A DNA stretch of 64,000 nucleotides from Sclerodactyla briareus (taxonomy: Eukaryota > Echinodermata > Holothuroidea > Dendrochirotida > Sclerodactylidae): the NCBI GenBank assembly GCA_026419785.1, contig JAODTK010003555.1:434001-498000 (forward strand), given 5' to 3'. Below are positions 51,590 to 63,400 of this stretch, piece by piece. The first letter of the stretch is position 1. Each line of letters starts with the position of its first letter. The notes under the pieces are model-generated. The model did no database searches. It saw nothing but the letters and a program-made list of their open reading frames with translations, and was not told the origin of the DNA. A program made the translations under genes and the position numbers.

Positions 51590-52115
51590 GTGTTGTTTTT
51601 GCCTATATAACAGAAGGTCGCTCTGACTCTCAATGTAAGGTGTGTGCTTCTTTAACGTGACGAGGAATGGACACTACTAAAGAGCCAACAAAGGATTTCC
51701 TCTACAAACTGTCCCAACTCAGAACAGTCATGTGCAGGGCTGGTAAACGGCCATCGTTAGAGAAATCACACACTGTATCTGTCACTGGTCCTACCAGTGA
51801 CATTGACATGACCTACCTGTTTTCAGGGACCACTGTAGTCCACCAGGTTTTCCAGTTTCGTTTAAAAGACCACAACGTGGAAAGTCGCATAAATAATGCA
51901 TATTGACCTTCTGTGAACCTTGGAATGGAACCTTCACGTGTTCCGTGGGAATTAACAAGCAGTCGACATCCCCCAGTTTCGCGTGTGTGAATCCGACAAT
52001 TTGAGTGTTATGAACCTTGCAAAACCCCACAAAATTGGACCTCTGTGGTGACCTTTAAATCAAGAACCGCCACCCCAGAACTATAATATCCTCGAATACA
52101 ATGACGCGGGGATAT
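51590..52115 (+). mobile_element. Hairpin-ended repeat, possibly related to the 33.8 kb element
   Basis: The right end has ATATCCTCG at 52086-52094 and CGCGGGGATAT at 52105-52115, which pair as a hairpin. It is set after GTGACCTTTAAATC, as in the 33.8-35.2 kb repeat, where TGACCTTT words lie inside and an ATATCCCC/GGGGTATAT hairpin closes the element. It contains an 80-codon frame (51667-51906) that begins with an ATG but has no recognisable domain. A TATATAAC word lies at about 51604. The left edge is approximate. Confidence 0.35.
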
Positions 52116-53339
52116 AATTTCAAACGAAGGAACAAAGGACCCTCTCCATCGCGAAATGAGGCTCTGGAAATGAATGATTAAAGTACCTAAAACAGGTTAT
52201 ACTTCATTCTTATATTATTGTCATGTGGATATGTGGAGTGTATTTTAATACTATGAAGGGTTTTGTATAGATGAACTCGAGTTGATATGGTCTGCATGTA
52301 TGATTCCTGTTGTCAGTGCTACACCGTGTAGTCCCTCTTACCACAAACGGGACACCATGACCCTATATTTTCTCTTGTCTACAATTTGGGGTCCGGAGGG
52401 TTGAGAGTTGTATATGCCGCTAGAGATCGAATCAATGCCCTTGCTGGTTCTCGGCATCCAGTGGGTAGTCGCATTCTTGCGTACTCCGTCTTTGATGAAC
52501 CGTTAATCTGGTCGGTAATCTAGGCTGAGTTGACTAATGTCGGCGAAAAACCTTGTTGTAGAATAAAGCCCAAACCAAATTAGAGTGGCTATATATCTTT
52601 GCTGTGAGAGGTTCCGACGGATGTGACCTATGAAATGTAGGCCTTGGCAGAAGGGAACCATCGCCTCCCTTGATCTACCGGAGGAATGCGACCTGTCACT
52701 TCGGGCACCTACTTTTCTGGCCACTCGCTTCTGAGACCTGCACGCAAGGGAGTACATTCTAAAACGAAAAGTGAAAACAAAGGCTAAATTCGACTGCTCT
52801 TGAAAGTGAAACGGGCAACGGGCATGTATAAGCTAACAGTGACGCGAAGTTATTTATAGGTATTATTTTTCTAAACGTGATACTTTAAAATGTACACATT
52901 GGTCCTGTAGCTTAATGTTATGAAACACATGCTGAGCAAACGAATCTAGGCAGAATGAACAATTTTCCTTTTGCCGGGGATATTGCTCATGTACAAATTA
53001 TCAACATTAAGAAGGTTTATGAATACAGTAAAAAAAAGAGCTAATTGGGGGGAGAGAATCATACATGAACTATGCGATGGGAGTTTCTACGAGAATACTT
53101 CTATCGGGGCAGAAGCCAGAACGTACAGTAATCCATTCCGCACCGTCAGAAAACTTCTGAAGAATAGTTCAACCATAAAGATTCGTCGTTGTTATAGGAC
53201 CACGATCCCACATTGCTTCCAGTGAAGTGAGGCCGGTGACAGTGGATGATGGCTTTCTTAGTCAAAATTCACCACTCCCAGTTTTTGCACGTCAGAACCA
53301 ACCATTGTTGCAAGAGCACGGCCCAGTCGCCAGTTTGTC
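52116..53339. other. No supported gene
   Basis: No recognised coding or RNA feature. The last 100 bases may still belong to the transposase relic that follows, but no motif was legible. Confidence 0.4.
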
Positions 53340-53875
53340 TCTAGGATTTTCTCGCTAATACTCGACATGTACAGTTTCTCTGCAATGGATTTACAACGTG
53401 GACACCCTGAAGTTCTTTCCAACAGGAGCGAGAATCAAGTTGGTGTGGTCGCCAGTGCTGAGACGGGGTTGGTCACAGTTTTGTTGTGTTGTTCTGCACA
53501 CGACATTCACCTCACAACAATGGTCATGGTCTTCTCTCGGAGAAGGGAAAGACCCAAAGCTGCAGCTATTCAAAACCAGCACCGTCGTGGGTTTGTTGCC
53601 TGTTTCGAATGGTCTACTCGACGTCTTCTTCGAGACTGCTGAAGTTTTTCGTGGCAACGGTTGAGACCCCACGAAGGGAAAAAACTTATATTGATCGTCG
53701 ACAACTACGAGTCTCCCAGAAACATAAAAGTGCCATCCGCTGGAATGGTGTCCGTCATGCTTTTTACATTTCCACCACTCCACACGATGCCCCGCTGGAT
53801 GTTGCTGTGTATGGCCCTCCCAAAGAAAAAGCTTCCGGATCCGAGTGTCTCTTCATGTCTTTTCGCCTGTTCAGA
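53340..53875 (+). pseudogene. pogo/Tigger-like DDE transposase relic
   Basis: Translation in successive frames gives pieces of the DDE_1 transposase core in the correct order. HPEVLSNRSENQVGVVASAE and LVTVLLCC (about 53403-53500, frame of 53367) correspond to the 'KQVG..TSAERG..VTV' block. PVSNGLLDVFFE (frame of 53398) corresponds to 'PSGWMT.D.FFEW'. LKFFVATVETP (frame of 53486) comes next. KKLILIVDNYES at about 53682-53714 is the strand with the second catalytic Asp, followed by VMLFTFPPLHTMP. LDVAVYGPPKEKA ends near 53835 and matches the 'LQPLDV.VFGPFKK' block. At least four frame changes and a stop at 53640-53642 show it is non-functional. The first catalytic Asp region near 53380 is degraded. 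In this family the protein cuts and pastes the element. Terminal inverted repeats and TA duplications were not located. Confidence 0.8.
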
Positions 53876-55587
53876 GGCTGCTTTATGTGATCATATGTTA
53901 ATTTTCCAACACTGCTAAATTGAATAACGATGTCAAAATGTAAATAAGGTCGCGTATTGTGTTGCCAAACGTTGACACAACGCCTCGTCATAATGACCAT
54001 TTATGAAATTTACAAAATACTTCTAGCATATTTTAACTATTCCATCATATATTGGTTCAGTATAACGAAACTTTAGGCTGGAGGATGACTAATATTGGGC
54101 CACACTAACTGACAACAAACAGTAAATCTGCATGTCTGAGCTCAAATCAGGGGCAACACGCTACACGCAGTTGGGCTCCTGGCTGACATATCTGGTACTG
54201 CCGAAATACTGAAGCGTAAAAAATCCAAATTATAGCTGGTCAGCTCGAGCGGGTCTATAGTTAGTCGAGTGTAGTCGAGGCCCGTGATAGGATTAATTAA
54301 TGGGTTTTCCGAAGGAATTTCGAGGCGTTCGCGAAGTACGATCCACAAACCCGTTAGTGTAATACGCTCGGAAAAAGTTATTAAGTTCTTTCGGACAATG
54401 AGATATTGATATTGCTGTCAAAGAGAAAACGCTACATTAGTATAGGCCTAACTAATGGTACCAGCTGATGTGCCTAGTGTGGCGGGTTTGACGGAAAATA
54501 AGACCATCTTCATATTAATATCCTGTGATTCAAGCCTGTGATATCGAGGATAAAATCGCGTAGACTCGGATCATACAATTGTTCCTCTGAACCCAGATGA
54601 GTTTGCTGTCTCACGATAGTCTATCCTACAGGAAGACGAAACAAATTTCCGTGAGTTGTAGGTCCAATTCTACTGACTATCCGATGAAGAGGAGATATGT
54701 GCCACGGGATACGTAACGATAGGCAGTAGAAATACTACTGATGAGATAAAGGCCCCACATTTGGAGACAAAATATCAAACCGAAACAAGAATTGATCCCC
54801 AAAATTGTGGTTGTCAAAATTTTAGGTTCTCCCAAGTTTTACTTGTTCGTCTCCAGCCGTGCTGCCGTTTGCGTTTCGCCAAACTCGACCTCACAAGAGT
54901 GACGTGCAACACTAAAACAGGCTTCAATAGAATGCGAGTGGGAAGGCCTTTATACTAGATGACCCAAATAGGACTCTATTCCGGTCATATATTCAAGCGT
55001 TCGAAACTGTTCTCGATATCCTCGAGGTATTTTCTCTAATATCACTGCAGGACATCCTCACCGATATCATAATTATTCAATTAAATACGAAACTACAGGC
55101 ATACATTGTTGTACTACTTATTTGGAGCAAAAATCAAACCTGGTGAATTCAGAGACAATTTAGTAGGACCCAGAAATGGTTCTGCTACATTTCCCATATG
55201 AAATGGGATAGGAGGCACTATACTTACCTAGCAAAGAGTGATGATCGTTATCCCCTGTTGTCATATGCCTTATATATTATCGATTAGGGTCGAAATTCCA
55301 CGAGAGTACCAATTATTTGAAAATTTGAAATTAGGACAATTCTGGAGAAGAGCTTCCGAAACCAGATTCCACTGAGGGGATGTAACCACAATAATGGGTT
55401 GTCTTCGGCACTTACCAGAATATATAACTAAAAAACTGAGGAGTTTTGTGATATATGACGAATAGATTTCGATATTGAGAAGAAAATCATTTTATTAACT
55501 ATCAAGCAGAGTTGAGGAATGGATGAACCAAAACGACGCTTCCTGTCAAAGATCTATATGTATTCATTGAAGGCAATAATAATAAAA
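53876..55587. other. No supported gene
   Basis: AT-rich sequence with short frames; nothing recognised. Confidence 0.4.
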
Positions 55588-55819
55588 TATATATATATAT
55601 AGATATATTATAAATTCTTATATATATATAGATTATATATATATATATAATATATAGATATATATATATAGATAGATAGATATATAATATATATATATAA
55701 TATAATATATATATATATATATATATATCTAGATATATATAGATCTTATATTATGGAATATATATTATATATATATATAATATAGATATAATTGATATAT
55801 ATATATATATATATATTAG

Positions 55820-55852
<33 letters not shown>

Positions 55853-56029
55853 TATTTATTATTATGCACTTCCATTGAATTATATGGAAGGCCAGATATA
55901 TTAGAGATATATATTATATATATATAATATATATATATATATGATGATATAGAGTATATAAATAAAAATATATAGATAGATTGATTATATATATACTATA
56001 TATCGATATATAGATATATATATTATATT

Positions 56030-56061
<32 letters not shown>

Positions 56062-56089
56062 GATATAGATATATATATAATATTATCTA

Positions 56090-56118
<29 letters not shown>
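55588..56118. repeat. Long (TA)n array with GATA/TAGA variants
   Basis: About 530 bases of TA-rich repeats, interrupted near 55850-55905 by a short unique stretch (cacttccattgaattatatggaagg, itself a small hairpin). It ends only a few bases before the first readable codons of the Penelope-like relic. Confidence 0.95.
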
Positions 56119-56120
<2 letters not shown>

Positions 56121-56124
56121 CATG

Positions 56125-58280
56125 ATACATGATCTTGACGAAGAAGTCCAAATTCTGTCTGAAGGGCTGAATTTCTGCCCTAAGAAAAATCGTATGATCC
56201 CGGATCTCCAAGCGTTCTTCCGAAGCCTACGACTACGCGAATTCGTTGCCGATGAAGATGGCAACAGTAGAACACCTCTGTGAGAATCATATCAACAAAA
56301 TTCAAGGCAAAAAGGACTTGGAACCCACCCAAAAGCATCCCCCCACATTGGAAGCCTACATTTTGGCAATCGAAGAAGAAAAAAAATGTCAAAACTACCC
56401 CCGCCCATGAATTCAGGGATAACTCAGCAAAACTTAGAGACAATCCATTGGCCCTCTGAAAACATCGCAACGAGATCGTCATCAAGCCTGTGGACAAAGG
56501 CTATGCCGTGGTGGCTAGGAGCACAGAATTCTATCGAATCGAAGCAAAACGTTATGGGCAACCCCGTACATTATCAGCCACTTGACTCCTACCCCACCAG
56601 CAAAATTGCGGCCCAGATGAAACAGCCATAGAGAAAATGATATCCAAGCACTCCATTAGCCCCAAGTCGGCCCCAACCTCCTTCAATCGGAAACCAAGCA
56701 TGAAGGTTTTACTCATGGAAGACCAATTATTGTCTGGCAACGGCACTGCACTACCAGAGAAAATCCAAATTCGTGACCTCCTGATTCAGCCTAGTCGTCC
56801 ATCCCGGCTCACGTTAAGGACCTACAGACTCATCAATAACATCGGAAAGATCAAAGAGCTCCCCCCTGGCCACCATTGCGGGCAACCCTGGACGTTTCTT
56901 CTATGTATACCAATATCCCTCAAACGGGAGGTATAAAAGCCGGGAGTCGGCTTTCGAACCTGGCCGGACACCAACCAAAGCCGATCTTGCGGAACTAATG
57001 CACCTCATCCTAACTTGCAACAATTTTGTATTTGGTGCTCAACAGTAACTGCAGCCCACAGCCACAGCAATGGGCACTAAAATGGCTCGTGCCGCCAATC
57101 TTAATCGGAAAACTGAAAAGAAGGAAGAAGTGAGTTCCGTTCTGACAAGGCCCTACGGCCACTTGTTTGGCTCCGTTTTATTGATTACATCTTCATTATA
57201 TGGACCCACCGGGGAAGAAAAAATGCTTACCTCGATTCCACGAACAAATCAACGCATTTCACCCATCTATCAAACTCACTGCAGAAATTTTTCAAACGAA
57301 AACAAAATTGACACCACTGTGACGTTGGAAAACGAGTCCTCAAAACCGACTTGTTCACAAAACCAACGGACATCAAGCACAATTTACCTACTCCCTAGCA
57401 GTTGTCACCCACCCCACTGCACGAAGAACATTCCCTACAGTCAAGCTCTTCGTCTGAAACGCATTGCTCCTCTGATGAGGATTTGAGTCTAGTGCCAACG
57501 AACTTTCAAAACATCTCCAAAAGAGACAGTATTTCCGGATTTCCATTGAAGAGGCCATGGAAAAGGCTTAGAAACAGGACTCCGCAAATTGAAAAACTCT
57601 GACGTACAAAAACTCGTCCATCCAACTCCAGAGTACCACTTGTCTGTGAAGAGCAATCCTGCCCTCCCACCATTAGCCATTCTCATCCACAAGCATTTGC
57701 CCATCCTTCAAAGTCAGGAACGCCTAATATCCGTGTTCCCGGAACCCCCGGTGTTGCCTCAGCTGACCTCGGAATCTGCGTGACATTCTAGTCAACGCCA
57801 AATTTCGGAGCAAGCCGAGCCGCAAAAATACACCGGCGGCAAGCCGCCCCTGCCCATCCAACTGCAAAACGTGCAAACTTGTCGATCGCAAAACTTGTTT
57901 CAAAAGTTTTCCAGATCATCCCGCATATTTCCGATTCGACAGATACTTGATTGCGTCTGAAGAACCTTTCTATATACCTAATTTACTGTACCTCTGCGGA
58001 GTTCATTACATTGGGGAAACAAAAAACAACCCTGAGGGAGCGAATGACCCAACACGGTCCACCATCAAGACCCAAAAAAATTTGAGCAGCCGGTTGCTAG
58101 CATTTCAACATGGTCAGTCATTCCATGAAAAACCTGAGAGTATTGGCATCGGACCCATGACCTAAATGGCCACTAAATCCCGCCCCCCAAAGCGAAGAAA
58201 TTATGGGAATTGAACCTGAAAACGACTACACCATTTGGTCTGAACATTCGGAACAAAAAAAAGGTAACACTCGGGCACCC
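56125..58280 (+). pseudogene. Penelope-like retroelement relic: RT plus GIY-YIG endonuclease
   Basis: The N-terminal part shows LSEGLNFCPKK, then LQAFFRSLRLREF (about 56160-56240) and a segment reading IVIKPVDKGYAVV (about 56480-56510), all typical of Penelope-like RTs. TSMYTNIP (about 56894-56920) is the palm A-type region. TATAMGTKMA (about 57060-57089) is the B-type motif. FIDYIFIIWTH (about 57177-57211) is the catalytic block; the family has two Asp here, and the second is Tyr in this copy, which would kill the enzyme. CHPPHCTKNIPYSQALRLKRI follows in pieces (57406-57468). CPSNCKTCKLV (about 57849-57882) is the Cys linker. YLCGVHYIGET at 57989-58021 is the GIY-YIG nuclease signature (GVHYIG). 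The end reads TPFGLNI near 58230-58245. Several frameshifts and stops confirm decay. These elements copy themselves by target-primed reverse transcription. Confidence 0.88.
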
Positions 58281-58454
58281 CCTCCGTATTTTGGCTATTG
58301 TCAATCATCAAGGCGCAATTGGCCTTCATTAGTATAATCCGTTGGGGATTATTCTCCTGTCAATCAAGAGAGCAAATTGGCCTCCCCAGATAATCCACCC
58401 ACAAGGATTATCCCCTGTCAATCAGCTAAACACCAATTAGCCTCACCCCACCAT

Positions 58455-58560
58455 TGTTCCTAGGCTATAAAGTCTCAGCCGTCTTCTCTTCGTTCGAGTT
58501 ATCACTCTGTGGTCACCGCACTGACGAAGGACAATTTTTGTCCGAAAGCTCTGCATCCAC
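58455..58560 (+). ncRNA. Hammerhead-ribozyme-like core and TATA in the terminal repeat of the Penelope-like element
   Basis: CTGACGA at 58521-58527 matches the hammerhead CUGANGA core. A hairpin follows with stem GGACA/TGTCC (58529-58533 and 58539-58543, loop ATTTT), then GAAA at 58544-58547. After this, GC-TCT-GC can form the minimal two-base-pair stem III seen in Penelope-type ribozymes. Deviations: an extra A lies between CUGACGA and stem II, the cleavage triplet is offset by one base, and stem I pairs only weakly (GTGG at 58510-58513 with CCAC at 58557-58560). It may therefore be inactive. CTATAAAG at 58462-58469 would be a promoter of the pseudo-LTR. Hammerheads are established parts of Penelope-like pseudo-LTRs; the assignment here is by motif and context. 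Confidence 0.45.
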
Positions 58561-58661
58561 ATATATCGGCTGTTTACTCACATTTTTTCTAGCTCAAACG
58601 CTATTTCGCATCTCATTCGAGATCCAGCCTATCATTTACGTAGCATTGTTGTTCTCTTCTC

Positions 58662-58776
58662 TCTCTCCTCTCTCTCTCTCTCTCTCCCCCTCTCTCCCCC
58701 TCTCTCCCCCTCTCTCCCCCTCTCTCCCCCTCTCTCCCCCTCTCTCCCCCTCTCTCTCTCTCTCTCCCCCTCTCTC

Positions 58777-58815
<39 letters not shown>
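58662..58815 (+). repeat. (CT)n with a (CCCCCTCTCT)n minisatellite core
   Basis: CT dinucleotides flank about seven near-perfect copies of a 10-base unit of five C and CTCT at 58684-58753, followed by further CT and two more units. A pure polypyrimidine strand of this length can form triplex DNA. Confidence 0.97.
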
Positions 58816-58820
<5 letters not shown>

Positions 58821-58821
58821 A

Positions 58822-58862
58822 TATATATATATATAATATAATATATATATATATATATATAA

Positions 58863-58945
<83 letters not shown>

Positions 58946-58946
58946 G
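58822..58946. repeat. (TA)n microsatellite
   Basis: About 125 bases of TA with TAATA phase changes, just after the CT array. With the array at 55588-56118 it brackets the Penelope-like relic. Confidence 0.95.
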
Positions 58947-59892
58947 ATTGCAGGTCTGACTCCCATTGTTCCAAGGCAGTGATTTTTTGTTTTTGGTTAA
59001 TGGGTGTTGACGAATCCACAGGAAAAAACTGGGTTTAACTTGGCGATTAAACGGCCCTTATTCTGCCTATATATATTGATTGAATGAATGGTGAGTAACC
59101 TAGACTCCTCGTAGAATATCTTCAGACGTTGACGACTTACGATGGGCCGATCACCTACGATGTATTATAGCATGCAATATAGCTGGCATGTGTTGTCATG
59201 GCGTGGAGCGTTAACTAATTGATCAATCTTATCTAACGAACGATACACTGGCGAATTAAATTTATGAAAAAAAAGAAGAAAAAAAACATTCCGCTCCGAA
59301 AAAAGGCGACTTGCAATATACACGCCAGTAGCTATAAAGATTGTATATCGCAGGGATGACTCCTTTGGGTTTTCCTTATCTTTGGCAGCAATCACAATAC
59401 CAAGGCCGAACATATTCAAAAACAAAACTTCCCAAAAATACTATCAAGAGGTTATCTTCATCCTCGTCCAGGCAATATTTATCGAATATAGTGTCGCAAT
59501 TCTTTCGTAACGTTAACTTATTCATGTGGGCAAATTCATAGGTGTAGATCATGCACTCGATGGAAACAACGAACATATGAATGCGTTTGTTTCCATTCTC
59601 TTAAAAAATGTTCAATTTCCTCTCATTAATTTTCATCTCATCTAAAAAGGATTATGATTTTTATTAGTCGATTAAGGTTGCCAAAACAACTGATTGAAAA
59701 ATCGGCTACATGGTTTTGTTACATTAGATATTGCATATTGTAGCCGAATTAATATTCTATCATACCATTCGCTTTGAGAATTTGTTGATTTTCGTAACAA
59801 CCTTAATGTATTTGACGTTTCTATTCTATTAAGGGATTGGTACCTACATACAGATTGTGTATTCCAAACCACTGATAGTCATTGTACTTACC
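58947..59892. other. No supported gene
   Basis: AT-rich sequence between the two Penelope-like relics, no motif readable. Confidence 0.4.
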
Positions 59893-60410
59893 TCATAGCA
59901 GTTGCCACCCCCTAGTACCAAGGAGTCGATTCCCTACGATGTCGCTTTGCGACTACGTAGAATATGTTCATCGGACGAAGCCTTGAAAAAAACGGGATCT
60001 ATGAGTACAAGCGCTATCTGCGAACACAAAATCTACAGCCCCCGTCTCATAAATAGGCAAATCGCATGGTTCGTAACTCGACTCGGAGCAGTTACTGAGC
60101 CAGGTAATCAAAAAAACCGTTCGCTAAAGTTTTCTATCGTCATTGACTACAACCCCCGCCTCCCTAGTATTTCAGATGTCCTCAGAAAGCACCTTCCACT
60201 AATATCATCCCACCCGAGTGGAGGAATCTTTCACGAGGGTTCAATCGTGCCGGCGTATAGGAGGACCAAAGACCTCAAGAGTAAGTGGCCCCTCCAAGAC
60301 TAGAATCACCGGGGCCAGCCCTTAACAAATGTGATTCCCCAGGCTATTCAGAAATGCCAAAGAAAGTGTGATCTCTGTCAGCATTTTTCTTAGGAAACTG
60401 CTACTTCACT
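59893..60410 (+). pseudogene. Second Penelope-like fragment: RT C-terminus to Cys linker
   Basis: The frame at 59902-60303 opens with PPPSTKESIPYDVALRLRRI and CSSDEA. This is the same region as CHPPHCTKNIPYSQALRLKRI in the first relic but from a divergent copy. It continues through VIDYNPRLPSISDVLRKHLP (about 60145-60205) and YRRTKDLKSK, ending at a stop near 60301. After the stop, IQKCQRKCDLCQHF (about 60341-60390) is the Cys linker before the missing GIY-YIG domain. The copy is truncated on both sides. Sequence differences from the 56-58 kb relic suggest a separate insertion or subfamily. Confidence 0.75.
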
Positions 60411-63400
60411 AGCTGACAACCATCATCTTAATTCCTATAAGAGACCCCCACCTGTACTAGCTATAATGTCATTATTGGGATCACCTGCATTAAATGCAAA
60501 GTCAGTACGTCGGTTCCACTGCCACGCATCAAGGTTCGTTTCCGTAAACCATAAAAATCGAGCATGAAGTGACCGACACGTTTGATAAATTATACGGAGC
60601 AGCAAAAGTTGAATTACTCTTCGTTTTTTTATATTCTGGCGGCGCTGAAATGAAGATAGTGACTAGTTCGCACATCCATGCGATTGGGTCATTACTGTGA
60701 GCTGTTCACGTTATGCGAAATGACTTTCCAATTTAGCAAGGGAAAAAAAAACACAGGCTTGAGCATGTCACACGTGACAGGAAATGGTGGCGTTTAGATG
60801 CAGGTGGAAAAAAGGGTACATGCTCTCATTCAAACCATATCCCCAACTATTCCTATATTTCTGTACTATTAAAATGCATGACGACATTTTATTTCGGTCA
60901 CATTTGTCCAATAAACGAAATGGTAGCTACAGCAGGAACTCATGTGCTTCAGTACCTCTCAATCAGGTCGAAGTAGATCCACGTTATTGCCCGATTGTCA
61001 GCAGATCGAGATCGTTCCAGCTAAGGATACAAAATAGAATCAGATGTTTCCAGCAGTGCTACGATTTTTTTCGATTGAGGTTAGTCAGAAAGTCAGCCAG
61101 GTCCCGTGATAGATATCTGTGTCTTCTATGCCCACGAGTGCTAGATCCTTATCACATTGATGATAAAAAATTTGACTGATTAGGAGATCAACCGGCGTGG
61201 AGTAATCACTTTACTGCCCTTTGATATTCACCGCTCATATTAATCGGAAAGCTATCGAGGTATACTCCAATTTTTTGTTATCGCCTTTTCAGGAATGTAG
61301 CTGGTTAGGACTGTATTAGTTGGAGAATGTAATCAGGTAGTATACTAGTTTATATGATATTCTTGTTCCATCGGTCCCGAAGACATTGTCGTATTTCATT
61401 CCACCTGTATCCACTGTTGTTTGTTGTCATAGCGATGCTTGCTATGGTAAGAATTGTTGGGAACATTCACGTGGAGGTGCCTATAGTGGGATACCCATGA
61501 GTATTCAGTGGTCCAGCAATGAGGTGCAATTGAAAAGCTGTCCGTTAGTGTATTATCTGCCTGTGTGTTTGTTTGTGTGAGTGTGTTTGTGTGTGCGTGC
61601 GCGTGCGCGCGCGTTTGCGTGTCCGTGATAATTTTCTATTTTTTTTTTTCTTCAGCATAATTTTTTCGCAATTTGGAATGATTGAACATATAAAGATATT
61701 TTGATGTTTCCAATGACCGAATGATTCCAAATTCAAATTTCTGGTCAAATGTGGGACTTTTGAAAAAAAAATCTATCTGCAATACCAGTCCGGGTTTTAA
61801 CGATAAACTATACTAACGTTAACTCCGCCATATTTGAATGTATTCCCACTACTCGGAGATGGAAATGACTGCATAGTTCACATTTTCAGGGTTGCCGATG
61901 AGGTTGTCCCCCGGTTTACCTTTCGATTGTAGTATTTGATTAGATGTCCAGTCAGAAAGATATGAATTATACGTTGACATAGTCATTCCTTAAAAAACTA
62001 ATTCAATTACTAAGGCTTTTGTTATTTTGATTCCCAATATTAACTAAGACAGTATCTCCTCAATAAAATTAAAACATAGGTATTATCATTACCCTCATAT
62101 TTAAACTTCCACCTAGGATGAGCAGCTCATCAATATTAGGTGAGGATTAGGTGTAGATTGATTCGATATCAGAACAATATCGGAACAACACTGCACGTGG
62201 CCTCATAGTGGATAGGACGTACAAATATGTCTCGAGTGGACCAGATTTTATCAATCACAACATCGAATACTCCGTCTTGCAAATGGCCGTTATAGTCCGT
62301 TATAGTATTAGGTAGAGGAGTATTATTTATCAAGATGTACTCAACCATATGAAGAAATCACATATTTTGCTGACTATCTAGCAGTTCATCTTTCAAACAT
62401 GAGTGCGCTTACGGGCACACAAGAGGTTCCCAGGAAATACTTCCAGTAGTTCTACATGATGATGATGGAGTTGAGTCACGAATAAAGACATGTTAGTTAT
62501 CGTATCATTTTCTCTCCATCGCTGATGTCAATACCCTTCCTCATGAGATCCGTGTCTTGTCTGTTTTGATTTAAATGATGAAATCGATGAAATGCTGTCC
62601 GATTGACTGTGCTTGTAACATGTCAAGGAAACAATTGAAAAAAGTCATGGTCTAAAGTGTTGTTTCTAGATCAACACTGGCATGAAACATCATAAGGATT
62701 AAGACTTCAGAGAATCCTTGCAAGAAAATTCAATCAGTTGCAATTTGATTCGTAGAAGGCGATTCAGTTTCATTGCAATACGTAATAATATTACGCAAAT
62801 GAGAAAGTATCCCTTTTCAAGATTAGAGAGAAATGACGCTCTTCGCCAATGCTTCAGTAGTTCACCTTTCAGGCAAAAGTACGCTCACGGCCACATAGAC
62901 AACGATATAGACACGTCCGGCGAGTCCGGAAGGCTTCAAATAGTTTAACAGAATATTTGTCCATTACTGAGGCGAGAAATTTATGTAGGCTCGCGTTCCG
63001 TCTGATTTAATTGAAACAAATATATTGATGGAAATAATAATCGATCGACTGTGCTCGTAAAATTCAGCGGAATAGCGATCTGAAATCGAAACCTAAGCGT
63101 CTTGATTGCATCGATGTTGTAATCACAGGTCTGCTAAGTGATTAGTGAAACTATAGATATCAACGCAGCGGAAATCCCCTGCTGTTCCATTCCAAAAGGA
63201 CGTTTGAATTACAATTATTGTTGGCGTTTACTCTAGGTAGGTTGCGAAATGTGTGTTACCCTGACAAACTTGGATAATAGACAACGTTCCGATAGCGATC
63301 CTTGACAGCCGATAAGGTGAATTAATCAATCAATCACATTAGCAGGAAACATGACCTATACAGTACTAGGATGAAAGTAGATTAGAATAAAGTAATGGCC

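Noticed and set aside
56930..56941. TATAAAAG inside the Penelope-like relic as a promoter
   Set aside because: It lies within the RT coding region and is explained by the degraded coding sequence.
60784..61179. 131-codon plus-strand frame as a gene
   Set aside because: No domain, no conservation cue, no splice sites, and composition like the flanks.
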